Assembly: GCF_026151205.1 (NCBI RefSeq)
Contig: NC_087080.1
Coordinates: 15,261,337-15,325,336, forward strand
DNA from: Bolinopsis microptera
Taxonomy: Eukaryota > Ctenophora > Tentaculata > Lobata > Bolinopsidae
Direction: 5' to 3'
DNA length: 64,000 nucleotides
Shown here: positions 11,755 through 23,234 of the stretch, piece after piece
Position numbering within the stretch: the stretch's first letter is position 1
Layout of the letters: every line of letters begins with the position of its first letter
Notes under the pieces: model-generated
Database searches by the model: none
Told to the model about the DNA's origin: nothing
Seen by the model: the letters and a program-made list of their open reading frames with translations, nothing else
Translations under genes and position numbers: made by a program

Positions 11755-14178
11755 ACTTAGTTTATAGTTGCTAATCATTTCCGGTTTATTTATTGCTGTT
11801 GTATTTTTACTTTTTTCTTGTCGTTTCTATATTGTACTTTTCTATTTTTGATGTTGCAACAGGACGTGCAGTGCTGTTTTTGTTGAAATCGTGTGTCGAG
11901 GATTCCCTGGGCCCGTTTCAGAATTGAAGCAGCACACTCTCTTGGATCATCCTCGTGACAAGTAGATAGAGTCAGTCTTAAAGGGTCACAGTTAGAAGCA
12001 GTGAAAAAATCAGCTTATAGCATAACTTTTAAGTGGGACTAGGGCAGTTAGAAGCGAACACAAAGTGGCTCTCTTGTCAACCACCGCGAGTGGTATAGGA
12101 AGTGGCTCAAGACGGAACTCGGACCATCTTTTAGCAAGTGGTGATGTCAACGGTATCCATAAGGCATTTCTCGTTCATAAGGCGGGCAATGCCTTTAAAA
12201 AGTCAAAAGGTAATTTTAGATTAGCACCACCCGTACACAAAATTAGGAGCGTTTATTTTTCCGTGAAATATGAAATGATATTAATTACGAACCCAAGTGA
12301 AAGGCTGGAAAGTACAGTGCAGAAGCCTCCAAATCACAAATTGTTCAATTCAGATCAGTTCGATTTAAATAATATTGTCCGTTACTGTGCCCACAGATTT
12401 ATTTATCCCTACGACACGCGATTTTCCTTTTATAAATCTTCGGCAGAATTAAAATACACACCGGTGGTAAACTATATGTGGAGGCGACTGTGATCAAAGC
12501 CGTTTTAAACAAATAGTTTTAGAATCTATCTAAGGGCGCTCCCATGCGCCGATAAGTTCTGGTGCTATAAACTTAGTTTATAGTTGCTAATCATTTCCGG
12601 TTTATTTATTGCTGTTGTATTTTTACTTTTTTCTTGTCGTTTCTATATTGTACTTTTCTATTTTTGATGTTGCAACAGGACGTGCAGTGCTGTTTTTGTT
12701 GAAATCGTGTGTCGAGGATTCCCTGGGCCCGTTTCAGAAGCGAAGCAGCACACTCTCTTGGATCATCCTCGTGACAAGTAGATAGAGTCAGTCTTAAAGG
12801 GTCACAGTTAGAAGCAGTGAATAAATCAGCTTATAGCATAACTTTTAAGTGGGACTAGGGTAGTTAGAAGCGATCACAAAGTGGCTCTCTGTTCAGCCAC
12901 CGCGAGTGGTATAGGAAGTGGCACAGGACGGAACTCGGAGCATCTTTTAGCAAGTGGTGATGTCAACGGTATCCATAAGGCATTTCTCGTTCATAAGGCG
13001 GGCAATGCCTTTAAAAAGTCAAAAGGTAATTTTAGATTAGCACCACCCGTACACAAAATTAAGAGCGTTTATTTTTCCGTGAAATATGGAATGATATTAA
13101 TTACGAACCCAAGTGAAAGGCTGGAGAGTACAGTGCAGAAGCCTCCAAATTGTTCAATTCAGATCAGTTCGATTTAAATATTGTCCGTTACTGTGCCCAC
13201 AGATTTATTTATCCCTACGACACGCGATTTTCCTTTTATAAATCTTCGGCAGAATTAAAATACACACCGGCGGTAAACTATATGTGGAGGCGACTGTAAT
13301 CAAAGCCGTTTTAAACAAATAATTTTAGAATCTATCTAAGGGCGCTCCCATGCGCCGATAAGTTCTGGTGCTATAAACTTAGTTTATAGTTGCTAATCAT
13401 TTCCGGTTTATTTATTGCTGTTGTATTTTTACTTTTTTCTTGTCGTTTCTATATTGTACTTTTCTATTTTTGATGTTGCAACAGGACGTGCAGTGCTGTT
13501 TTTGTTGAAATCGTGTGTCGAGGATTCCCTGGGCCCGTTTCAGAAGCGAAGCAGCACACTCTCTTGGATCATCCTCGTGACAAGTAGATAGAGTCAGTCT
13601 TAAAGGGTCACAGTTAGAAGCAGTGAATAAATCAGCTTATAGCATAACTTTTAAGTGGGACTAGGGCAGTTAGAAGCGAACACAAAGTGGCTCTCTTGTC
13701 AACCACCGCGAGTGGTATAGGAAGTGGCTCAAGACGGAACTCGGACCATCTTTTAGCAAGTGGTGATGTCAACGGTATCCATAAGGCATTTCTCGTTCAT
13801 AAGGCGGGCAATGCCTTTAAAAAGTCAAAAGGTAATTTTAGATTAGCACCACCCGTACACAAAATTAAGAGCGTTTATTTTTCCGTGAAATATGGAATGA
13901 TATTAATTACGAACCCAAGTGAAAGGCTGGAGAGTACAGTGCAGAAGCCTCCAAATTGTTCAATTCAGATCAGTTCGATTTAAATATTGTCCGTTACTGT
14001 GCCCACAGATTTATTTATCCCTACGACACGCGATTTTCCTTTTATAAATCTTCGGCAGAATTAAAATACACACCGGTGGTAAACTATATGTGGAGGCGAC
14101 TGTGATCAAAGCCGTTTTAAACAAATAATTTTAGAATCTATCTAAGGGCGCTCCCATGCGCCGATAATTTCTGGTATT
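11755..14178 (+). repeat. three tandem copies of an ~806 bp unit, Helitron-like 3' end
   Basis: Unit starts (AACTTAGTTTATAG) are at about 11755, 12571 and 13377. The units are nearly identical. Copies 2 and 3 share a 7 nt and a 3 nt deletion relative to copy 1. Every unit ends with GGCGC-TCCCAT-GCGCC (5 bp stem, 6 nt loop), then 8 nt, then CTGG and T. After copy 3 the similarity stops exactly after CTGGT. A short hairpin followed at about 10 nt by CTRR|T is the 3' terminus expected of Helitrons, and head-to-tail multimers are expected from rolling-circle transposition. No Rep/helicase is present, so this would be non-autonomous. The 5' end is not diagnostic. A simple satellite array is the alternative. 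Confidence 0.6.
12065..12493 (+). pseudogene. open frame inside tandem unit, copy 1; no ATG
   Basis: Copy 1 keeps a 142-codon open frame with no ATG near its start (first usable codon GTG; upstream in-frame TAA at about 12023). It contains ASGDVNGIHKAFLVHKAG and ends in NYMWRRL. In copies 2 (12881-13177) and 3 (13687-13983) the 7 nt deletion truncates the frame at about 98 codons. Copy 2 differs by non-synonymous changes near the start. The protein is not recognised. The missing start and the frame-breaking indel argue for non-coding sequence or a decayed captured exon. Confidence 0.3.
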
Positions 14179-14760
14179 GAAAATCGCGGAGAATTCTCTG
14201 CAGTCGCGGAGAATTCTCTGCTGGGTCGCACATATACAGGGTGAAAGCTATGTGTAGGATTTCAAACGGCTATAAGTATAAGTTCTGAACAAAATCACTC
14301 CATGTTTGCAAATGAAAAGGTAATTTAAATTCAATTGTGATTTGATTATAATTATCGAATCACTACCATATTTGCAAATAAAAAGATAATTTAAGTGTAT
14401 GATGATTATAATTACACAATTAAAATACTTGATTATGAAAAATCACTCAATTTTTGCAAATGAGAAAGTAATTAAAGTGAATGATGATCAGAATTGCACA
14501 ATGAAAATACTTAATAATTAATAATTTGTACTTAATAATTTAAACTTAATAATTAATAATAATTTATAATTCATAATTTAAATTAATAATTTATACTTAA
14601 TAATTTAATAATTTAAACTTAATTATTAATAATTTGTCCTTCAGACAATTGTTAAACGCCTAGTTTCGTTTTTCTTCCTTTGTGGTGTTTTATTTTTCAG
14701 TTCCCTAGTTGTTCAGAGGTTAGGATAACTGATCAGCATAATATACTTAACTCATTATGC

Positions 14761-14820
14761 GACCCCCAATCCCAAAGATAGTTATAACAAGACCCCCAAT
14801 CCCAAAGATAGTTATCACAG
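14761..14820. repeat. 30 bp direct tandem repeat, 2 copies
   Basis: GACCCCCAATCCCAAAGATA plus GTTATAACAA is repeated once with two changes. Confidence 0.9.
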
Positions 14821-15571
14821 GACCAGGCGAGTATATGGTAGCAACAACTGTATTACATGATTGCTTGGTTATGTAGTCACATCTGCATGTCTACACTCTA
14901 CAAGCCTCAGAGCCCTCTTTTTACCGTAATTGCCTGAATATTAGCGATGAAATTAAAACTGCGTGCCAATTCCAGGTATTCTGTATATATATACAGAACT
15001 GCAGGTATATACTTGCCGTTTTTACGCCATTAAGGAAGCCAGAATAGCTGTTTAAATGCCCTATGAGTAACCCAGACACTGCACTGCATGGTCGTAATGA
15101 GACCTTATAAACACCTTGCCACGCAGACTGCAACACGCTATTAACACGCAACACTTTACAAGCACGTCTACCCCTTACAGTCACGGGTAATAAGGTAATA
15201 CCCAAACAATTTGCTCCAGTACAGTTACTCCTAGTCAGGCTGCAGATATGATACAGATGTACATCTCTATAGTATGATAGTATAACATTGATACGGTATG
15301 GTGTGGTAACATTGCCTTGAGGAACTCCTGAACTCTACAGACAATTGTCCGACAGTATCCAGCTGAGGCCCTGTCGTAGACGCTATCTCCTCAGTAAAGG
15401 TCGGCTGTTATTTACACTTTCAGATTATCACCTTTGAAGTGCTTGCTTATCTTATTTGTGCCCTAAAGGCTGGGATTTTGCTTTGTGTCTCTTCTGTTTT
15501 CTTTCTGTCCAGGTCAGAGGATTCGGCTGCACACTTTACTTGTGTGTACTGTTTAAGTTTGAGTTCCATTA

Positions 15572-15765
15572 AGATTGTTCCATTAAGCTATTAGTATTAC
15601 ACGAGGAAAACTTCTGGTCAATTTCACATCAGTATAAAACGCAGCAGAAACATTCAAATATTGCTGGACTGAAACCTAATTTCCTGCCACTGAAAGCTTT
15701 TAACCTCAATTAACAATCAATAGATATTAATGCGATCAGGAGAAACACTTAAACTATTCCATCTT
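15572..15765 (+). repeat. ~195 bp duplicated block, copy 1
   Basis: Over about 194 bp this matches 17576-17772 with roughly a dozen changes and one small indel, from AGATTGTTCCATTAAG to ATTCCATCTT. Copy 1 lies about 1.3 kb upstream of the first exon of gene B, and copy 2 lies in its second intron. No inverted termini are visible, so a local duplication is more likely than transposition. It is non-coding in all frames. Confidence 0.85.
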
Positions 15766-16869
15766 TTCTGACAGGACAACGTCTGATGTTTATAGAAATA
15801 AGAATTACCTCAATGTTCCTCAATGGGTACTGACTACTGATTGTAATGACTCATGACATCCTTTTGTCCATTCATTTAATCATTAGCAGCAACGTCTTGG
15901 GCAGTAAGGACACGTTCATTTGAGCTATTCATCCTTGATTAGTAATGCATTAAATTTTAGATGTGGTACTTACTATAAGACCACAGATGTCTTTCACTTT
16001 TCAGAGGCCAGATTTGCTGTCTGTTCATTCTATATTTGTGGTGGTGTGGGTCTCAGATCGTTCAATAGCCTGATAGTTAGTGATTATTGAGGTGAACCCA
16101 CTGTACCGGGGGACTGGCTGATTACAAATACAAAGGGGCTCCCGATAATTGCTAATTAAGTGGTAAAAGTTGCTGATGACTCCGTTAACTTTGTTTGGAA
16201 TCTTAACTTAGTCGACTTTGAAGTAGCGAACATTTAAATGATAAAGGCTGGCTCGGTTTAACGGGGTTTCGTGACAATAGGGCATCGATACGAGCTAAAG
16301 CTCAGACGTGAGTTCTGACAAACTTGCGCATTGCCTCAGTATATTGTGAGCTTCTTCCTGTGCTAATATTTGGAGGTAGGGTATTGAATATAATATTTCT
16401 GACTTAAAATGGGTGTGGGGCTAGTAATAACTCATTAATTTAGCTAATGACTGTTAACCATTATGACACAGAATTGAATTCATTTTCACTTTTAACATTA
16501 ATTACCCACGATGCTCATTAACGTGTATTTTCAATTTTCATTGATTTCTAGCTATAAGAAGTTTACAGACAGGAATCTGAAAGAGGACGTATATCCGAGC
16601 CAACATTTGAATAAGAAATATTATGTAAATTGTACAAAGTACACGGATATTGATTCTTGAAGTATGCTTCAAGTGCCAATAATCACTACGACACGATATT
16701 CCACATTTCACGAAGAAACCATGGAATTGAATATAATAAGTAATAACTGTTAAAATAAAAAATTTGCATATTAGTTTGATGACAGTTTGCAAACCCTAGT
16801 TTTGCAATCTGTAAAATTTGTGACTTTACTGACAACTGTGATCAATGAAGATTTGTTTCAGGTGTGGTA

Positions 16870-17956
16870 ATGGGGACCCAGGGCACTGTACTGGTGTCGT
16901 CAGCCCTCTACGGACAGAACGACGATGGAAGTCACGGCGCCCTCCTCCAAAACAAATACGAGGTCAGTCTTTTATTTTTTAATATCATTTTGTTGTAATT
17001 TTGTTTTTGAAATTTTGCGGGTTAAACTTAAAGTCAGCACTATATTTCATTATTTCATAGCTTGTCTTTATTTTTTGTTCCTTTTGTGTGCCGGATTTGT
17101 TTGTTGCTTAGTTCATATTCTGAATCTCCAATGACCCCAGAGTGTTAATTTGTTTCTTATTATGTTCAGAGTAGTGCAACTGCAGACAATATAAAATTTA
17201 GCCACAGCGGTCTCCTCCAGGAAAAATATGAGGTGCGTAAGCGTCCTTTTTTATTTTTTTATTTCTAAATTTAAATGTTTGTAGGAACTTGTCTTGTACG
17301 GCTCTATAGGGTCTGTGTTCTGATTTCTTTCAGAGTTTATATTTTTGATTTTGTACAATACGTGTTAATCGATTTCTTGTAAACTTCAGATTAGTCTAGA
17401 CCGATACCGAATTTAGAGTTCATTTTGTGACTGAACACAGAACCTAATGACATCCTCCACATGCCTAAAAGTGTATTTTAATTTAAGACATGGTAAGATG
17501 GTGGATTAAAAGGTTCCATCTTTTTGCTTATCTCGAAAGCTCTAAGTAAAAGCTGTACATGAATAAACCGCCTCCAGATTGTTCCATTAAGTTATTAACA
17601 TTACACGAGGAAAACCTCTGGTCAATTTCACATCAGTATTATAAAACGCAGGGGAAACATTCAAATATTGCTGGACTGAAACCTAATTTCCTGCCACTCA
17701 AAGCTTTTAACCTCAATTAACAATCGATAGATATTAATGCGATCAGAAGAAACACTTAAACAATTCCATCTTATTTCCGTTCAATTGCACCATTAATTGT
17801 TCCTTGCTCAACACCTTGATCTCGCATTTTTTGAAACCAACATCAGAACAGCTCCAGAAATCTCTTTCAAATATGCCTGATGTTGTCTCAATAAACGCAT
17901 CCCAGTCACAAGGTCAAGTCATGGACCAATGCAGGCTCATCAGTTTTGCGAGGGAG
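16870..17956 (+). CDS. gene B: three small in-phase exons, function unknown (5' part of a gene)
   Basis: Exon 1 is 16870-16962 (MGTQGTVLVSSALYGQ... ending LLQNKYE). Exon 2 is 17170-17232 (SSATADN... ending LLQEKYE). Exon 3 is 17852-17956 (LQKSLSNMPDVVSINASQSQ ... LISFARE). All junctions are phase 0 with donors GAG|GTCAGT, GAG|GTGCGT and GAG|GTAAGA. An acceptor CAG at 16858-16860 lies 9 nt before the ATG, and an in-frame TAA separates them, so the ATG is a true start. Exons 1 and 2 end with the same motif and resemble each other in DNA across the donor, suggesting exon duplication. No downstream exon was securely linked. The exons could be the 5' part of an unrecognised gene, or alternative N-termini of the K+ channel 19 kb downstream, whose first T1 exon also accepts phase 0. 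Confidence 0.5.
17576..17772 (+). repeat. ~195 bp duplicated block, copy 2
   Basis: Second copy of the block at 15572-15765, here inside gene B intron 2, 80 bp before exon 3. Conservation of a non-coding block near a gene start could reflect either recent duplication or shared regulatory sequence. The sequence alone does not decide. Confidence 0.85.
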
Positions 17957-19076
17957 GTAAGACCGTCCTGAAAAATTACTCCTCGTTTTGGTTTAATAGT
18001 TTATACCAGTGTGCATAATGAGAATGATTTTATATATTTATGTATACATATTATATGATTTTATAGTAATACCTGCAATAATGTTGGGCGGGGGTCGAAG
18101 AGAAGATAAATACTACTGTTCGCATGACAGCGGTTTCAATGACAAGGGTTTTCTGTTTGCTAGACGAGAGTCATGATTTTTTCTGCCATTAATTCCACGT
18201 GGAATGTCTATTGGGATTAATGTGACTGCAAGGTAAGTTTATTCTAATTTAAAGCTTTAACACGCTTTAAATGAGTGCTTAGATAGATTCATTTTGTGAA
18301 ATCAACACTAGAATCATGATTACAGTGTACTCAACTAATTTCACAATATGGATATAACATATATAATATATAATACACCAAAAATAAAAAGTTAATCATG
18401 ACTGATCATTTGTCTGGAGGCTTCGACTTTCAATACAGGACCAGGAAATCAAGAAGACTATCCTCTCGTAGTGTCTACTGAGTTGATTCTGCATAGAAGA
18501 GCTGTCTAGCTAATATTATGAGCTGGCAAACTAATTTTCAGGAAATGGACAAGCGACAAATGATGAGTTAAGTCGATAATAGAGAGAACCATTGATTTGA
18601 AATATTAACATTTATTTCCCTTTCTATCGGATACTCCCTCATTATCATGATATTTTGGAAAAAAATATAACCAATTATTTATAAGTGCGTGCAAAATTTG
18701 GTTGGTAAATGGAAAGATCTCGATACATAAGAAGAAGCTGTGATTTGAAGCTGTCGGTAAAGGTGAATGGCTCTAGACAGTAAATCAATGTTACTCGGTA
18801 CAATCTCCCTGATCTACAGTGAAATTAGTGGTGAACAAGCCACCACTGACTGGTCTCCACCTCGTCTCCAGTGAACTAATCATAGACCAAGGAGGGTCAT
18901 GATCAGGATAAAGCTAATTTTGCCGGATTTTCTTACGCTTTGATTGTCAACACTTAGAGGAGTATCAGGGTTATAAAGCCAACAGCTCTCTTTTTACTGT
19001 TGCATTGATCGTTTGGTCTTGAGTTGGCTGTTGCACTTTTTCTTGTGAAGAACAAAGGAGGAAGGCAGTTGATAAA

Positions 19077-19148
19077 ATGCAGGGTTCTGCTCTCACGACT
19101 TGTCTGAGCCGGGCAACAACGGTCAGCACCAACCTCATCACCTGTATC
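19077..19148 (+). CDS. candidate first exon
   Basis: The ATG at 19077 opens MQGSALTTCLSRATTVSTNL and runs 24 codons to a strong GTAAGT donor in phase 0. An AG (GGCAG) lies 8 nt upstream of the ATG, but the pyrimidine tract is poor. A 117-codon minus-strand frame (18954-19307) overlaps it and either may be chance. No family is recognised. Confidence 0.2.
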
Positions 19149-20914
19149 GTAAGTGTTTTTACTTTTGAGTTGACCAAAACAGAACAATTTACTGTAGGAT
19201 GTAAAATAAGAGCGTGACAGGCGAAAAGAAAGGGCATGGTAGGAGCGTGGATTTTTTGGTCGATTTAGAATTTTTTGGTCGTTAATAAATCTAAGAGGAA
19301 CAGACAACTTTGATATTTAATCATTTGTCGATATCCTGGGTATGTGAATCATCCTCCCAATGTATAACAGGGTGGAATATTTGGCTGCCAGACTTTTGAG
19401 CTCGAGATCATGCTGCCTTCCACCAAGCAAATCTTATCTGAGTGGAACTTGAATTTGAAAATTAATCGGAAACTGAGTTTGCTCATGTTCATCTGACTGA
19501 TTCTAAAAAACTAACTCCTGGTAGAAAAAGCATCCGAATGGAAAAACTTGAGAACCAATAAATCTTGAGAACCTATAAATCATTGCTTTGCAGTAGAATT
19601 AGGACATTCACGTTGTAATCTTGGACATGCTGCATTTAATAAAATTGTTACGATCAGATTAATGTACCTCTCCAGTCTCATTCCTTAAATTTGTCTTATT
19701 TAATGAGTTTAAAGAGTCGACATCAAATTAATTTATTTAACTTGTTAATATCCTACCTTAATTCTATTTAAGATTTATTAAGCTTAAGAAATGCCAAGGA
19801 CCTCTTTAAATTTAGGGATTTTGCCTTGAAAAGGATCAAGTGGCGAGCACTAATTACTGTTATTTAGACGACTTATTGGTTCAAAATTTTACAATGTTTC
19901 CTAAATGTTAGAGTGGAGCAAGTTAATTATATTAAATTAGTACAAATATATTAAAATATCTTATGAGCAATTATTTGAACAAACTACAATCTCGAAATAA
20001 ACGGGTCTGGAATTTGTAGTTGCAATACTCAATAGTAGCAGGTGAGCGTATATTGTGTTCCTATTCCGATGCTACGATGGTTCGAATCTTCAAGAACAGA
20101 TTCATCAAAGTATAACATTGAGTAGATCCAACTATTATCACGGATCAACCCGTTCATTATGTTATTTCGTTGTTATGATTGTTCTAACTTCTTGGCTTAA
20201 CATGCGGGATTCGAGTTTCTTATATGTATTAAATTTTATGATTATTTGTGCAAATATCGTAAAATACCTTATCGGCAATTATTCGGACAAACTCAATTAT
20301 AATCGATGAGTCAATACTGTCCATTCGAAATAATCTACGAAAATAAAAAGTTAAACGACCAAGGACACCTGTCACCTTCACAGGTTTCAGCACACAACAG
20401 TTTTACTGCATCGTATTACTATAATTAATTATGCATGGCCACAATACAGTTTATATTCTGTCACACACACACACACTTCCACACAACCCCCACTCCTACA
20501 ATCAATCACAGTGTCACTGCACTTGTCAACCCAGATCTCACTCACGGTATATCAACCTTCAATCATGACCAATTACCCTCCGAGGGAGCCTGTCACATGT
20601 AACCTGCTACTTGATTATTCATGTGCCTGCCCTCCCTGGACACAGGTCATGCAAAGTAGTACCTCAGTACCTGTGAGCTCGGTTCAATTTACATCTCAAC
20701 TATTTGTACATTTAGCATTACCTTGGAATTTCTCGCTTGGTAATTCGATTCTGTCTTCTCTGAAGCAGCCCGTTCCCTCTCGCTGCACTGGCTTCTGCTG
20801 TAATGACTGAGCAATATTTTATTAGAGTTGTGTTAACCGAGCGAAGGAGGCAGCGGATTTAGTCAAAGATGCAAATTGAAGATGCAAATCAGGATTATTA
20901 ACTTAATTCCCCCA

Positions 20915-20915
<1 letters not shown>

Positions 20916-20951
<36 letters not shown>
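20916..20951. repeat. poly-C homopolymer
   Basis: An uninterrupted run of about 36 C residues, which on the + strand would read as polyproline. No gene context supports translation. Confidence 0.9.
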
Positions 20952-20952
<1 letters not shown>

Positions 20953-21045
20953 TGATCACCTGGAAGTAATTACCAAATCTACTGATAGTTATACCCTCGT
21001 TACCACCCCTCCTCACTTATCGAACAATACGGGTCTAATTAGCAT

Positions 21046-21585
21046 TTATCCCACTTCTTTATTGATTTTTACGGCTAGCCATGCCACATACCTCAGCGAA
21101 GGTACAAGAGCTGAAGTTTCATGCCTCATGGTGTTAACCTCTTGAATATAAACATGCGGTAACGCTGGGCAGTAAGCTCTGCCTAATGGAGGGAACACTT
21201 TAAAGTGAGGTGAGTATTCGGGCATTGTCCTCCCAGCGAGGAGAGCAGCTCGTTTACTCCTTCCCTTTCCTGTTACTCTGTTAATACATATGCTCGTTCT
21301 CACTGGAGACAATGATATGCTGGGGACTACTTTTTGAGGGACTAGGTTGCTTGTAGGCACTGAGCTGCTAGTTTCGGGCATGGTCCCGGCACCATATAGT
21401 GGGCCTTGTGCTCCCTTTTTGTCTTTTCTAGCTTGCCCCAGCTCACGTGCTGTGCCTTTGTTTATGCTTTTGCTTGCACCCTTGTAGGCTACTGCATACA
21501 ACTTATCACAAGCTGGTGTATCTTCATGTATTTCGTTCAGTGCCAACGATTTGTCAACAGATCGCTCCCTTGATAACCAAAACAT
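21046..21585 (-). CDS. 179-codon ORF of unknown function, possible exon
   Basis: This is the longest open frame in the window, starting at ATG 21585 (MFWLSRERSVDKSLALNEIH) and rich in Ser, Lys and Ala. A donor-like GAG|GTATGT lies at about 21092 inside the frame, so the real exon may end there. No acceptor is obvious just upstream of the ATG, and an in-frame TGA precedes it closely. I recognise no domain. It could be an exon of a minus-strand gene, a decayed mobile-element fragment or chance. Confidence 0.3.
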   Translation of the reverse strand: MFWLSRERSVDKSLALNEIHEDTPACDKLYAVAYKGASKSINKGTARELGQARKDKKGAQGPLYGAGTMPETSSSVPTSNLVPQKVVPSISLSPVRTSICINRVTGKGRSKRAALLAGRTMPEYSPHFKVFPPLGRAYCPALPHVYIQEVNTMRHETSALVPSLRYVAWLAVKINKEVG

Positions 21586-21907
21586 GTCATGTCACAGGTG
21601 TAACAGTGTGCTTGAAGCCTTATGACGTTTTATATGACTTCTTCTACTCGTTTTAACAGCTGTGTAAGTATACGGAGCCTAGAATTGAGTAGCGAATCCA
21701 GCAACCATGATCAAGGTACAGTAGGCGTGTTCCAAGAGTGCTTACTATAGTCATATCATAATATGTTGCTAATCTTTATTTCTTGAGGATTCTTAGTTGT
21801 GACCTTCTCTTGCATTTTCATGGTTATGTATCAGAACTGTACCAAATGTAGACGGTGCTTAATCTATATGATAACAAGTTCTTGCAGATCCCTCTCTCAC
21901 CATCTGC

Positions 21908-22135
21908 AATACTTACGTAGTAGTTGCAATACTTATGTATAGTAGCAATACTTACGTAGTAGTTGCAATACTTACGTATTAGTTGCAATACTTACGTAGT
22001 AGTTGCAATACTTACGTATTAGTTGCAATACTTACGTAGTAATTGCAATACTTACGTAGTAGTTGCAATACTTACGTAGTAGTTGCAATACTTACGTAGT
22101 AGTTGCAATACTTACGTATAGTAGTAGTTGCAATT
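21908..22135. repeat. 20 bp minisatellite, about 11 copies
   Basis: The unit CTTACGTAGTAGTTGCAATA is repeated head to tail, with variants TACGTATT and TATGTATAGTAG. Each unit carries the palindrome TACGTA. Confidence 0.95.
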
Positions 22136-23234
22136 CAGAGTGACGTTTCTGTGCTTATCGGCTTGCATTTCCTCTAGTTCCTAGTAAAAAGTGCTGCCAG
22201 GCGAGAGCCAGGAACACAGGGATTACGTAAACCATGAGCACTTAAGAGGTGGGGGGTAACAGTAGCATTGTCCACTTAACGGAGCATTCTTGGCATTCTT
22301 GGCAACACTTCTTTACTGTGTATTACACGTACACCTATTAGGATAGAGCATCTCTCTCCCTCGCGCCCTACACCCTTGTACTGGTACATTAAGATAGTTT
22401 GAGGCCGATTAGTGGTTTTAGGACAGTAGAATCTCTCTCCGTTAAATTGCAAACCATAATTATCTCCCTTTGGTGGACCATGAGTTGCTCTTGCTTATGT
22501 GCACTTGTGATATTTTCATGAAGTCTGCTAATGCTACAGGTTATCGTATCATATTGATGAAGATTGGAAGCTTGGTTTCTGTAATATCGCGACTTTTCCA
22601 TCGTAACTTGTTCTGCACAGCTGTTTACGTACAACAGTAGCACCTGTATTTTTGTCTTGTGATATTTTCATGAAGCTTAAGTCATCCACATGATCTTGTC
22701 ACATTGATTAAGATTGAAAGTTTGGTTAACGTTTCTCAGAACTCTCCAACTTTCCATCCTTATCCAGCTGTCAACATGAAGCATGTGCTAATCGAGTGCG
22801 CTAATCATGTGCTAATCGAGTGTTGTGATGAAATCTTAATTAAGCTCCAGTTGTCCGGCCATCATATCACTTGGATGAAGATTGGAAGCTTGGCTTCTCT
22901 GATCTCGTCAATTTTCTCACTGTCTCTTAAACTGGCTGGCCGTTAACGAATAAAGCTTGCTTAAATGCACTATAATGTAGTACGTAGTCACTATTCATGT
23001 GTATAGTAAACAATCACCACTTGTTTGCAGAGCATGGTTAGTGTTACTTATTATGCAACTCACGATACTTTGACAGTTGACAAATTAATAAGTTCTTTGA
23101 TTTGTGAGTCAACGGGGCTGATGAGTCACCATTGTAACGCTCGAGCTTTACTCGCTATCAACCCACGCGTTTAAGAAAATGATCTGTTTAGGATTTGACT
23201 GATTTACTAACTAGTCTAACATAAAACGGGTGCC

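Larger units (their letters stand above)
14181..16860. other. gene-free interval upstream of gene B
   Basis: It holds a doubled GTCGCGGAGAATTCTCTGC at about 14186-14222, AT-rich runs of the type ACTTAATAATT (14500-14640), a 30 bp direct repeat at 14761-14820 and the first copy of a ~195 bp duplicated block at 15572. No exon with matching splice sites was found. A 94-codon minus-strand frame at 14921-15205 has no family features. Confidence 0.45.

Noticed and set aside
11755-14178. Histone-type 3' stem-loop at the end of each tandem unit
   Set aside because: The stem is 5 bp with a 6 nt loop rather than a 6 bp stem with a 4 nt loop, and no histone protein is encoded.
18130-18232. Strong donor GCAAG|GTAAGT with a plausible acceptor TTTGCTAG upstream
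   Set aside because: All three frames between them contain stops, so it cannot be an internal coding exon.
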